Assembly: GCA_021802085.1 (NCBI GenBank)
Contig: JAKAAZ010000052.1
Location: forward strand, 1-18,669
Length of the DNA: 18,669 nt
Direction: 5' to 3'
DNA from: Acidobacteriota bacterium
GTDB lineage: Bacteria > Acidobacteriota > Terriglobia > Terriglobales > Acidobacteriaceae
Below the pieces are notes generated by a model. That model was not told where the DNA came from and made no database searches. It was given only the letters and a program-made list of their open reading frames with translations. Both the position numbers and the translations under genes were made by a program. Below, piece by piece: positions 1 through 6,387 of this stretch (the first letter of the stretch is position 1; each line of letters starts with the position of its first letter).

Positions 1-116
1 TGAGCCTGGAGATTGAGCTGATTACTCCAGTGGCGATGGAGAAGGGCCTGCGGTTTGCGATTCGCGAAGGCGGACGCACCGTCGGCGCCGGTGCCATTGC
101 CGAGATTTTGAAGTAG
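1..116 (+). CDS. tuf: Elongation factor Tu, C-terminal end (partial)
   Basis: This is the 3' end of a gene cut by the window edge; the reading frame begins at base 3 and ends at the TAG at 114-116. The 37 visible residues read SLEIELITPVAMEKGL, then RFAIREGGRTVGAG, then AIAEILK. They match the end of domain 3 of EF-Tu, the GTPase that delivers aminoacyl-tRNA to the ribosomal A site. The REGGRTVGAG signature is near-invariant in the family. Its place just upstream of rpsJ is the usual end of the str operon (rpsL-rpsG-fusA-tuf), so the window joins the str and S10 clusters. No promoter or terminator is evident in the 80 bp before rpsJ, so read-through is likely. Confidence 0.95.
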   Translation, partial: SLEIELITPVAMEKGLRFAIREGGRTVGAGAIAEILK

Positions 117-141
117 ATCTTTGTAGCGGAACGGCAAGCAC

Positions 142-172
142 TCCGGCGCGACCAACAGACTGCCGCGCCGGA
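142..172 (+). promoter_or_regulatory. Stem-loop in the tuf-rpsJ spacer
   Basis: TCCGGCGCG (142-150) pairs perfectly with CGCGCCGGA (164-172), a 9-bp very GC-rich stem with a 13-nt loop. It is not followed by a T-run, so it does not look like an intrinsic terminator. It ends about 12 nt before the purine-rich SD of rpsJ. Role unknown; mRNA stability, processing or translation tuning are possible. Confidence 0.45.
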
Positions 173-196
173 ACGAAGTGAAAGAAGAGAGCAACC

Positions 197-514
197 ATGA
201 TTGGACAGAGAATTCGCATCCGCCTGAAGGCGTATGACTATCGCGTGCTGGATACTTCAACCGGCGAGATTGTGGACACGGCCAAACGGACGGGTGCGCA
301 GGTGGCAGGGCCGATTCCGTTGCCGACGGTGAAGAACAAATATTGCGTATTGCGGTCGCCGCACGTGGACAAGAAGTCGCGCGAGGCGTTTGAAATTCGC
401 ACTCACAAGCGGCTGATCGACATTCTGGAGCCGACGCAGCAGACGGTGGACGCGCTGATGCGCCTCGACCTTCCGGCTGGCGTTGACGTGGAAATCAAGG
501 CCTTCGAAAAGTGA
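197..514 (+). CDS. rpsJ: Ribosomal protein S10 (NusE)
   Basis: S10 is a small-subunit head protein. Through its globular face it also serves as NusE, binding NusB in antitermination and NusG in transcription-translation coupling. The 105-residue length is normal. Recognisable parts are the N-terminal strand QRIRIRLKAYDYRVLD (4-19), the loop GPIPLPT (38-44) that threads into 16S rRNA, and RSPHVDKKSREAFEIRTHKR (53-72), the family's central signature. The ATG at 197 is preceded by a purine-rich SD (GAAGAGAG, about 184-191). The gene heads the S10 block but follows tuf by only 80 bp. There is no room for the long L4-controlled leader known in E. coli, so regulation is probably different here. Confidence 0.98.
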   Translation: MIGQRIRIRLKAYDYRVLDTSTGEIVDTAKRTGAQVAGPIPLPTVKNKYCVLRSPHVDKKSREAFEIRTHKRLIDILEPTQQTVDALMRLDLPAGVDVEIKAFEK

Positions 515-613
515 ACTAGCCGGGACTAGCCGTCCAGGCAACTCGCCCTCGCGGGCGCAAGAGAGACCTACAGTGCGGTGCTGACATGCACGCATGATGA
601 GGGGGGATGAACG

Positions 614-1360
614 ATGGCAGTGACAGGGATTTTAGGAAAAAAAATCGGCATGACGCAGGTCTTCGATGACACGGGTGAAATTCATCCCATCACCGTGGTC
701 CAGGTTGGGCCGTGCGTGATTACGCAAATCAAGACGCAGGCAAAAGATGGCTACGACGCGGCGCAGATCGGTCTGGTTGAGTTTGTGAAGAGCTCGAAGA
801 TCAACAAGCCGATGGCGGGTCATTTCGGAAAGAACAATGTTCCTCCAGTGCGGATTCTGCGGGAAGTGCCGATTGAGGCGGCGCCGAAGACTGCGGACGG
901 AGAAGAGCCGGTTGTCGGCAGCAAGGCCGGCGATCGAGTTCTGGTCGATATTTTCGCGGATGAGAAATTTGTAGATGTGCTGGGCACCAGCAAGGGTCGA
1001 GGATTTGCGGGCGTCGTTCGGCGTCATGGATTTGGCGGCGGGCCGAAATCGCACGGACATATGTTCCAGGTGCAGGGATCGATCGGAGCTTCGTCGTATC
1101 CGTCGCGCGTGATGAAGGGAATGCGGATGCCGGGTCATATGGGCGTCGATAATGTGACGGTGCGTAACCTGCGCATTCGCGGCATCGATACGGAAGAGAA
1201 CCTGTTGATGCTGGAAGGCGCGGTCCCAGGACATCGCGAGGGATACGTTTTGATCACCAAGGCCAAGCAGCCGCCTCGCGAGCGTCGCGGATTCAGCGGC
1301 GCGACGACGGTCGATCCCTTGAAGGCTTCGAAGAAGGCTTCGGCAAGCAAGAAAAAGTAA
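614..1360 (+). CDS. rplC: Ribosomal protein L3
   Basis: L3 is a large-subunit protein that binds early in assembly; its central loop reaches the peptidyl-transferase centre. The start MAVTGILGKKIGMTQVF and the block GTSKGRGFAG (124-133) followed by RHGFGGGPKSHG are diagnostic. The N5-methylated Gln of E. coli L3 (Q150, in GSIGQNQ) is replaced by Ala159 in GSIGAS (155-160), so PrmB-type methylation is not expected; I believe this replacement is common outside Proteobacteria. At 248 residues the protein is longer than the usual 205-215. An acidic/Pro insertion near 88-103 and a basic tail (about 218-248, ending SKKASASKKK) account for this. The SD is GAGGGG at about 599-604. The 99-bp spacer upstream holds no gene. 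Confidence 0.98.
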   Translation: MAVTGILGKKIGMTQVFDDTGEIHPITVVQVGPCVITQIKTQAKDGYDAAQIGLVEFVKSSKINKPMAGHFGKNNVPPVRILREVPIEAAPKTADGEEPVVGSKAGDRVLVDIFADEKFVDVLGTSKGRGFAGVVRRHGFGGGPKSHGHMFQVQGSIGASSYPSRVMKGMRMPGHMGVDNVTVRNLRIRGIDTEENLLMLEGAVPGHREGYVLITKAKQPPRERRGFSGATTVDPLKASKKASASKKK

Positions 1361-1382
1361 AGCAGTTCGAAAGAGTAGGGCA

Positions 1383-2060
1383 ATGGCAAACATTGACGTA
1401 GTCGATCTGGGCGGAAAAAAAGTCGGGACCCTGGAGCTGGCGGATGAAGTTTTTGGGCTGGCCGAGGTGAACGAGGACTTGATCTGGGAGGCGGTGAAGC
1501 ATTACCGCGCTGCCTTGCGTCAGGGAACGCACGCCACCAAGAATCGCAAGCTGGTTTCCGGTTCCGGCAAGAAGTTGTGGAAGCAGAAGGGGACAGGCCG
1601 GGCACGCGTGGCTTCGATCCGCTCGCCTCTCTGGAGGCATGGCGGGACGGTGCATGGACCGGTGCCGCACTCACACGACTATGCGTTCCCGCGCAAGAAG
1701 CTGCTGGGCGCGCTGCGCTCCGCGATTGCGGCGAAGCTGGCGGATGGACATTTGACGGTGGTCGAAAGCCTGGAGTTGAAAGAGCCGAAGACAAAGCTCT
1801 ATCGCGCGGCGCTGGCGACTTTGGAAGCGAAGAAGACGGCACTGCTGGTCGAAAGCAGCACCACGCTGAGCAAGAACCTGATGCTGGGCGCTCGCAACCT
1901 GCATGGCGTGGAGTTGATGCTGAGCAACGAAGTGCATCCGTATCATCTGCTGAAGCATGAGCGCGCGATCATCTCCGTGACGGCGATGGAGCAGTTGCAG
2001 GAAGCATTGAAGAAGACGGTTTCCAGGCGCAAGCTGGCAGCCGCGGCAGAGGTGGCCTGA
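1383..2060 (+). CDS. rplD: Ribosomal protein L4
   Basis: L4 is a large-subunit protein whose extended loop lines the exit tunnel near the constriction. In E. coli it also represses the S10 operon. The 225 residues include the tunnel-loop signature GSGKKLWKQKGTGRARVAS (60-78), then SPLWRHGGTVHGP (81-93) and the PRKK helix start. The globular C-terminal part (about 100-215) carries VDV-type strand remnants such as SNEVHPYHLLKHERAI. The last residues (SRRKLAAAAEVA) are a short nonconserved tail. The stop TGA overlaps the ATG of rplW by one base (TGATG), so the two genes are probably translationally coupled. Confidence 0.98.
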   Translation: MANIDVVDLGGKKVGTLELADEVFGLAEVNEDLIWEAVKHYRAALRQGTHATKNRKLVSGSGKKLWKQKGTGRARVASIRSPLWRHGGTVHGPVPHSHDYAFPRKKLLGALRSAIAAKLADGHLTVVESLELKEPKTKLYRAALATLEAKKTALLVESSTTLSKNLMLGARNLHGVELMLSNEVHPYHLLKHERAIISVTAMEQLQEALKKTVSRRKLAAAAEVA

Positions 2061-2353
2061 TGGCAGATGTATATCAAGTGATTCGCCGCCCGGTAATTAC
2101 GGAAAAGGGACTGGGCGCCAAGGAAACGGAAGGCACGCTGGTATTTGAAGTTGCCCCCGGAGCCACGAAGACGGAAGTCAAGCAGGCGGTCGAGACGCTT
2201 TTCAAGGTGAAGGTGGAGGCAGTTCGTACCGCCAACTTTGCCGGAAAAGAACGCAAGCGCGGCCGTTTCAGCGGCTACCGGTCGGACTGGAAGAAGGCCT
2301 ATGTCCGCCTCAAGGCCGGGCAGAAAATGCCGGAGTACATCAACAGTTTGTAA
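2060..2353 (+). CDS. rplW: Ribosomal protein L23
   Basis: L23 sits at the polypeptide tunnel exit and is the docking site for trigger factor and SRP. The 97-residue length is typical. The N-terminal motif VIRRPVITEK (7-16) is the family signature. The middle LFKVKVEAVRTAN (47-59) corresponds to the exit-side strand, and GYRSDWKKAYVRLKAGQ (72-88) to the conserved C-terminal block. The start codon shares its A with the stop of rplD. The gene is followed by a 186-bp spacer before rplB, much longer than usual at this junction, which holds the two hairpins described separately. Confidence 0.98.
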   Translation: MADVYQVIRRPVITEKGLGAKETEGTLVFEVAPGATKTEVKQAVETLFKVKVEAVRTANFAGKERKRGRFSGYRSDWKKAYVRLKAGQKMPEYINSL

Positions 2354-2422
2354 ACGGGATTTTGTGGTTGCAATAGAAGCTAGGTCTGTGACCGCGTGAT
2401 TCCGTATGTGGGAACTGGAAAA

Positions 2423-2460
2423 TCCCAGGTCTCAAAATCGAGACCTGGGGCACCCGCAGT
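2423..2460 (+). repeat. Short hairpin repeat, copy A (rplW-rplB spacer)
   Basis: CCCAGGTCTC (2424-2433) pairs perfectly with GAGACCTGGG (2440-2449) around a 6-nt AAAATC loop, and is followed by GCACCCGC. A second hairpin at 6299-6340 has a different stem but the same A-rich loop core (CAAAAT versus CCAAAATA) and the same 3' flank (GGGCACCCGC versus GGCCACCCGC). There is no T-run after the stem, so it is not a canonical intrinsic terminator. It is probably one member of a dispersed genomic hairpin family. Confidence 0.6.
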
Positions 2461-2487
2461 ATTAGCGGTAGACCTAAGATTTGAACG

Positions 2488-2520
2488 TGACATCGATCTC
2501 TTGTACAGAGATCGATGTCA
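2488..2520 (+). promoter_or_regulatory. Perfect 14-bp stem-loop in the rplB leader
   Basis: TGACATCGATCTCT (2488-2501) pairs without mismatch with AGAGATCGATGTCA (2507-2520), leaving a 5-nt TGTAC loop. An A8 run (2521-2528) follows at once, then AGAGAATAGCCG and the rplB ATG at 2540. The A-run is on the coding strand, so the element is not a terminator for this operon. Its position directly next to the translation start region suggests a translational or mRNA-processing element; a protein operator is also possible since the DNA is a near-perfect palindrome. Confidence 0.6.
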
Positions 2521-2539
2521 AAAAAAAAGAGAATAGCCG

Positions 2540-3367
2540 ATGCCGATCAAGACATACCGACCGATCACACCGTCCCTGCGATTCACCTCCACGGTGGTCA
2601 ACGATGATCTGACGACCGATCGCCCGCATAAGCCGCTGACGTCGATTCGCAAGCGCACGGGCGGACGCCGCAACACCGGCGATCTGACGATTCGCCACCA
2701 CGGTGGCGGCCATAAGCGCAAGCTGCGCCTGATCGATTTCAAGCGCGACAAGTCGGGAATTCCAGGCCGCGTTGCGACGATTGAATACGACCCCAACCGT
2801 TCCGCGCGGATTGCATTGATCCACTATGCGGATGGCGAGAAGCGATACATCCTGCAACCTATCGGACTGCAGGTAGGCCAGGCGGTGATGAGCGGCGAAG
2901 AGGCGGACATTTTGGTGGGCAATGCGTTGCCGTTGCGCAACATCCCGGCCGGCACCACCGTGCATAACGTGGAATTGCGTCCAGGAAAGGGCGCGCAGAT
3001 GGTCCGTTCCGCTGGAGCTTCGGCGCAACTGGTGGCCAAAGAAGGCGACTACGCGTTGTTGAAGTTGCCCTCGGGCGAAACGCGCAAGGTGCTGGTCGAT
3101 TGCATGGCGACGATCGGGCAGGTGGGGAACACGGACCACGAGAATATCTCGATCGGCAAGGCGGGAAGAAATCGCTGGAAGGGAATTCGGCCCAGCAACC
3201 GCGGAGTTTCGATGAATCCCGTGGATCACCCGCATGGCGGCGGTGAAGGCAAGACTTCGGGTGGTCGTCATCCTGTGACGCCCTGGGGACAGCCGACGCG
3301 TGGCTATAAGACGCGGAACAATAAGCGGACCGACGGCATGATCGTCAGCCGCCCGAAGAAGAAATAG
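2540..3367 (+). CDS. rplB: Ribosomal protein L2
   Basis: L2 is a large-subunit protein needed for subunit joining and for the peptidyl-transferase centre. The 275-residue length is standard. TRHIGGGHK of E. coli appears here as IRHHGGGHK (51-59), in the N-terminal OB-fold. The C-terminal loop VSMNPVDHPHGGGEGKTSGG (223-242) contains His230, equivalent to the functionally important E. coli His229. The C-terminus ends in RPKKK. The SD is weak: only AAAAAAGAGA lies before the ATG at 2540, and a strong hairpin lies immediately upstream, so initiation here may be controlled. Confidence 0.98.
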   Translation: MPIKTYRPITPSLRFTSTVVNDDLTTDRPHKPLTSIRKRTGGRRNTGDLTIRHHGGGHKRKLRLIDFKRDKSGIPGRVATIEYDPNRSARIALIHYADGEKRYILQPIGLQVGQAVMSGEEADILVGNALPLRNIPAGTTVHNVELRPGKGAQMVRSAGASAQLVAKEGDYALLKLPSGETRKVLVDCMATIGQVGNTDHENISIGKAGRNRWKGIRPSNRGVSMNPVDHPHGGGEGKTSGGRHPVTPWGQPTRGYKTRNNKRTDGMIVSRPKKK

Positions 3368-3426
3368 CAGCTAGCGGCTGAACCGCTGCGCGGGAAATGC
3401 GCGCAGGCAAGTTTGAAGGAGAAACG

Positions 3427-3714
3427 ATGGCACGTTCGACAAAGAAAGGACCCTTCATCGACACTCACCTGATCGTGAAGATCGAGGCGATGAACAAGGC
3501 GAATGACAAGAAGGTGGTACGTACCTGGTCTCGCCGGTCCACGATTTTTCCGGAAATGGTTGGGCACACGATTGCGGTGCATAACGGCAGAAAGTTCATT
3601 CCGGTGTATGTGACGGAAAACATGGTCGGTCACAAGCTGGGCGAGTTTGCCGCAACCCGTACGTTCAAGGGTCACTCCTCGGCAAAGGCCGAGACGGCCA
3701 CCAAACCCAGGTAA
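3427..3714 (+). CDS. rpsS: Ribosomal protein S19
   Basis: S19 is a head protein of the small subunit that contacts S13 and the A-site region and takes part in bridge B1. The ATG at 3427 was chosen because it begins MARSTKKGPFID, the universal S19 start, and has a strong SD (GAAGGAG, 3415-3421). An in-frame ATG at 3397 would add ten unrelated residues and lacks an SD. The 95-residue length fits. RTWSRRSTI (32-40), PEMVGHTIAVHNG and ENMVGHKLGEFAATR are conserved blocks. Just upstream lies a 6-bp stem TGCGCG/CGCGCA (3387-3405), 9 nt from the SD. Confidence 0.97.
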   Translation: MARSTKKGPFIDTHLIVKIEAMNKANDKKVVRTWSRRSTIFPEMVGHTIAVHNGRKFIPVYVTENMVGHKLGEFAATRTFKGHSSAKAETATKPR

Positions 3715-3738
3715 GGGCAGGGAAAGGCACAGCGCGCG

Positions 3739-4251
3739 ATGCAATACGAAACACAGGAATTCAGAGCGGAAGCGAAGTTTCAGCGAGTCTCGCCGCAAAA
3801 GGCGAAGCTGGTGCTGGACTTAATCAAAGGCCGGCGCGTCGAAGATGCGTTGCAGACGGTGGCCTTCACGAAGAAGCGGGTTGCGCCGCTGGTGGAGAAG
3901 GTTCTGCGTTCGGCGTTGGAGAATGCCAACTACCTGAGCGAAGAGCGCGGATTGAACATCGATGTCGATAACTTGTACGTCAAGATGGCGGTGGCGAACG
4001 AGGGACCGCGACTGAAGAGGATTCGTCCCGCGCCGATGGGCCGGGCATTCCGGTATCAGCGCCGCATGTCGAATGTGCTGATTACGGTTGCCGAAAAGAA
4101 GCGCCCGGAGCTGGCGAAGACGGTCGGGGAAGAGTCCGAAGCTGGCGGCAAGGGCAAGAAGACGGCAGCGAAGAAATCGTCGCTGAGCAAGCGGGCAGTG
4201 AAACCGGCAGCGGCAAAAAAGAAAACGGCCGCCAATAAGTCAGCGAAGTAG
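3739..4251 (+). CDS. rplV: Ribosomal protein L22 with long basic C-terminal tail
   Basis: L22 binds all 23S rRNA domains. Its long beta-hairpin lines the exit tunnel and its globular part lies on the surface near the tunnel exit. The core (about 1-121) includes RVSPQKAKLVLDLIKGR (16-32), ALENANYLSEERG (59-71) and the hairpin EGPRLKRIRPAPMGRAFR (88-105). The core matches the usual length of about 110-120 residues. Residues 122-170 are an extra tail of about 49 residues, almost all Lys, Ala, Gly and Ser (for example KKTAAKK, AAAKKKTAA). This tail is low-complexity, unlike the neighbouring core, and there is no frameshift: the stop TAG at 4249-4251 is followed normally by the rpsC leader. Confidence 0.97.
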   Translation: MQYETQEFRAEAKFQRVSPQKAKLVLDLIKGRRVEDALQTVAFTKKRVAPLVEKVLRSALENANYLSEERGLNIDVDNLYVKMAVANEGPRLKRIRPAPMGRAFRYQRRMSNVLITVAEKKRPELAKTVGEESEAGGKGKKTAAKKSSLSKRAVKPAAAKKKTAANKSAK

Positions 4252-4269
4252 CGAACGGAAGGATTCAAT

Positions 4270-4935
4270 ATGGGTCAGAAAGTCCACCCTTACGGGTTTC
4301 GGCTGGGAGTCAACAAGCCTTGGAAGTCGCGCTGGTTTGTCGAGCGGGGGTATGCCAACCTGCTGGTCGAAGATGTGCAGTTGCGGCGCGAACTGAAAGA
4401 GAAGCTGAAGTCCGCCGGCGTCAGCTCGATTGAAATCGAGCGTCCAGGCAACAAGCTGCGGATCATCATTCGCACAGCGCGTCCCGGCATCATCATCGGA
4501 CGCAAGGGCGCGGAGATTGAGAAGCTGAAGACCGATCTGCAGAAGCGTTCGAATCGAGAGGTCTTTGTCGACATTCTCGAAGTGAACAAGCCGGAGCTGG
4601 ATGCCCAGCTGGTGGCCGAGAACATCGCGTTGCAACTGGAGAAGCGAGTCAGCTTCCGGCGCGCGATGCGGAAGTCGGTCGACTCGGCGCTGCGGTTTGG
4701 TTGCCGCGGCATCAAGGTGCGGGTGGGCGGCCGGCTGAACGGCGCGGAAATCGCGCGTTCGGAATGGTATCTGCAGGGGCGGTTGCCGTTGCATACGTTG
4801 CGTGCGGACATCGACTACGGTTTTGCCGAAGCGCACACGACCTATGGAATTATTGGCGTCAAAGCGTGGGTGTATCGCGGCGATATCTATCAGCAGAAGA
4901 AGCGCGAACCGCGGGTAGGATCGAGCATTTTCTAG
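4270..4935 (+). CDS. rpsC: Ribosomal protein S3
   Basis: S3 lies at the mRNA entry channel of the small subunit and contributes to ribosomal helicase activity. MGQKVHPYGFRLG (1-13) is the family start. The type-II KH domain carries the GxxG loop in GIIIGRKG (73-80). EKRVSFRRAMRKS (124-136) contains the basic residues (Arg126, Arg130, Arg131) that line the mRNA entry. The C-terminal domain shows GRLNGAEIARSEWY (154-167), GRLPLHTLRADIDY (170-183) and TYGIIGVKAWVYRG (191-204). The 221-residue length is normal. The gene follows rplV by 18 bp with the SD-like GGAAGGA. Confidence 0.98.
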   Translation: MGQKVHPYGFRLGVNKPWKSRWFVERGYANLLVEDVQLRRELKEKLKSAGVSSIEIERPGNKLRIIIRTARPGIIIGRKGAEIEKLKTDLQKRSNREVFVDILEVNKPELDAQLVAENIALQLEKRVSFRRAMRKSVDSALRFGCRGIKVRVGGRLNGAEIARSEWYLQGRLPLHTLRADIDYGFAEAHTTYGIIGVKAWVYRGDIYQQKKREPRVGSSIF

Positions 4936-4986
4936 GACTGGTTTTGGAAGTGGCAGTACGAGCAGACCGCTCAAAAGGATCTCGTT

Positions 4987-5424
4987 ATGTTGATGCCGAA
5001 GAAGGTGAAGTTCCGCAAGCAGCAGAAGGGCCGCAATCGTGGCAAGGCCTGGCGCGGTTCTGAGCTTGCGTTTGGGGACTTTGGATTGAAGACGCTAGAT
5101 CACGCGCACATTACGGACCGGCAGATTGAGGCCAGCCGTGTCGCGATGACCCGCTTCATCAAGCGCGGCGGGAAGATCTGGCTGCGCCTATTTCCGGACA
5201 AGCCGATTACCAAGAAGCCCGCGGAAGTTCGTATGGGATCCGGCAAAGGACCGCTGGACCATTGGGTCGCCGTGGTCAAGCCGGGCAAGATTTTGTTTGA
5301 GATGGAAGGGGTCAGCCGGGAAGTTGCTCAGGAAGCGATGCGGCTGGCGTCGCACAAGCTGCCGATGAAGACATTGTTTGTTGCCCGCCACGATGCCGTG
5401 GCTGCGACCGCGCAGAAATCGTAG
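4987..5424 (+). CDS. rplP: Ribosomal protein L16
   Basis: L16 is a large-subunit protein near the A-site tRNA elbow. Start MLMPKKVKFRKQQKGR (1-16) is typical, and an SD (AAAAGGAT, 4973-4980) precedes the ATG at 4987. The conserved block KPAEVRMGSGKG (77-88) holds Arg82, aligned with the Arg hydroxylated in E. coli L16. GKILFEMEGVSREVAQEA (100-117) and HKLPMKT (123-129) complete the fold. The 145 residues include a short nonconserved tail of about eight. A 75-bp spacer without genes separates it from rpmC. Confidence 0.98.
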   Translation: MLMPKKVKFRKQQKGRNRGKAWRGSELAFGDFGLKTLDHAHITDRQIEASRVAMTRFIKRGGKIWLRLFPDKPITKKPAEVRMGSGKGPLDHWVAVVKPGKILFEMEGVSREVAQEAMRLASHKLPMKTLFVARHDAVAATAQKS

Positions 5425-5499
5425 CGAACTTAAAGAAGCTCCCTAGAGGATTGCCGGGGTCGATGGCTCCGGAGACATCCGAAGATGAAGGATTGAATC

Positions 5500-5937
5500 A
5501 TGGAAATGGATAAGATCGTAAATCTGGATCAAGAGGAACTGGTGCAGCAGGCGCATCAGTCTGCGGAGCAGGTTTTCCGGCTACGCTTCCAGATGAAGAT
5601 GGGTCAGAACGAGGGACTGAAGAAGCTGCGCGAGTTGAAGAAGGACATAGCGCGCATCAAGACGGTCCAGCGCCAACGCGAGTTGGGGATTGCGACGCAC
5701 GCGCACGCGAAGGCAAACGCAACCGAAACCGAAGCCGCGCCCAAGCGGAAGACCAGGAAGACGGCGAAGAAGTCCGCAGCGGCGAAGGGGTCGAAGTCGA
5801 AGAAGGCGCCGAAGAAAACGTCCACCAGGAATACGAAGCGGACGTCGAAGATTGCCGGCAAAGCGAAGTCGGCAGGCAAGACCAAGGTAAAGGCCGCCAA
5901 GCGCGGCAAGGCGAATGCAAAGAAGGGCGGCAGTTAA
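5500..5937 (+). CDS. rpmC: Ribosomal protein L29 with H1-like basic tail
   Basis: L29 is a small helical protein beside L23 at the tunnel exit. The expected 60-70-residue core is present at 1-65: a first helix (LDQEELVQQAHQSAEQVFRL), the signature RFQMKMGQNEGLKKLRELKKDIARI, and the closing KTVQRQREL. It continues in frame for about 80 more residues, rich in Lys (about 23), Ala, Thr, Ser and Arg with almost no acidic residues, as in KTAKKSAAAK and KKAPKKTS. The result, 145 residues, is about twice the normal size. The tail resembles histone-H1-like bacterial tails. The SD is AAGGA at 5488-5492, and the stop lies 3 bp before the rpsQ start. Confidence 0.95.
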   Translation: MEMDKIVNLDQEELVQQAHQSAEQVFRLRFQMKMGQNEGLKKLRELKKDIARIKTVQRQRELGIATHAHAKANATETEAAPKRKTRKTAKKSAAAKGSKSKKAPKKTSTRNTKRTSKIAGKAKSAGKTKVKAAKRGKANAKKGGS

Positions 5938-5940
5938 GCA

Positions 5941-6273
5941 ATGAGCGAACCCACGAAAGAGACGACGGCAGCGGCGGGCACCCAGGCATCGACCCACAGG
6001 AATGAAAAGGTGGGCGAGGTGGTTTCCACCAAGATGCAGAAGACGATTGTGGTCGAAGTCGAGATGCGCAAGGCGCACCCGAAATATCTGCGCACCATGC
6101 GGACGACGAAGAAGTTTTACGCGCATGACGAGCACAAGACGGCGCGGGTTGGCGATGTTGTGCGGATCCGCGAGACGCGTCCGCTGAGCAAATTGAAGCG
6201 CTGGCAGCTGGAAGAAATTGTGCGGCGTTCGAATCTTGCGCAGGCGGAAGAGACGATTCCGCAGGCAGTGTAG
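5941..6273 (+). CDS. rpsQ: Ribosomal protein S17
   Basis: S17 is a primary 16S-binding OB-fold protein of the small-subunit body. The core spans about 23-95: KVGEVVSTKMQKTIVVEVE (23-41), HPKYLRTMRTTKKFYAHDE (46-64), GDVVRIRETRPLSKLKRW (71-88). The 110 residues exceed the usual 80-90 because of a polar N-terminal extension of about 20 (SEPTKETTAAAG…) and a C-terminal tail of about 15. The start at 5941 lies 3 bp after the rpmC stop. Internal starts inside the core would remove conserved strand residues, so the extension is probably real, though the start was judged by eye only. Confidence 0.96.
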   Translation: MSEPTKETTAAAGTQASTHRNEKVGEVVSTKMQKTIVVEVEMRKAHPKYLRTMRTTKKFYAHDEHKTARVGDVVRIRETRPLSKLKRWQLEEIVRRSNLAQAEETIPQAV

Positions 6274-6298
6274 GGGAAGTTTGAGATTTGGGTTTTCC

Positions 6299-6340
6299 AT
6301 CCCACTCAAGCCAAAATAGGGCTTGAGTGGGCCACCCGCC
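6299..6340 (+). repeat. Short hairpin repeat, copy B (rpsQ-rplN spacer)
   Basis: CCCACTCAAGCC (6301-6312) pairs perfectly with GGCTTGAGTGGG (6320-6331), a 12-bp stem with a 7-nt loop AAAATAG, then CCACCCGC. The inner stem sequence differs completely from copy A at 2423-2460, yet pairing, the AAAAT loop core and the CACCCGC flank are kept. That is the pattern of a structure-conserved dispersed repeat. It lacks a T-run. Confidence 0.6.
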
Positions 6341-6387
6341 TGGACACCCGAAGATTGGCAGATGCAAGCATCACTTAGGAGACGATG

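Noticed and set aside
515..540. CTAGCCGGGACTAGCC after rpsJ, resembling CTAGCCGGATTGCTAG after rplX (7185-7200)
   Set aside because: The shared part is short and only 5-bp stems form. CTAG is generally rare in coding sequence, so its presence in spacers needs no special explanation.
2424..2449. Possible intrinsic terminator after rplW
   Set aside because: The stem is good, but GGCACCCGC follows instead of a T-run, and the next genes belong to the same operon. It matches the repeat at 6301-6331 better. The same reasoning rules out a terminator after rpsQ.
4102..4248. Basic tails of L22 and L29 as frameshift artefacts
   Set aside because: Both run without a break from a conserved core, keep Lys/Ala-biased codons, and end at stops placed right before the next gene's start. 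A frameshift would not give such biased composition.
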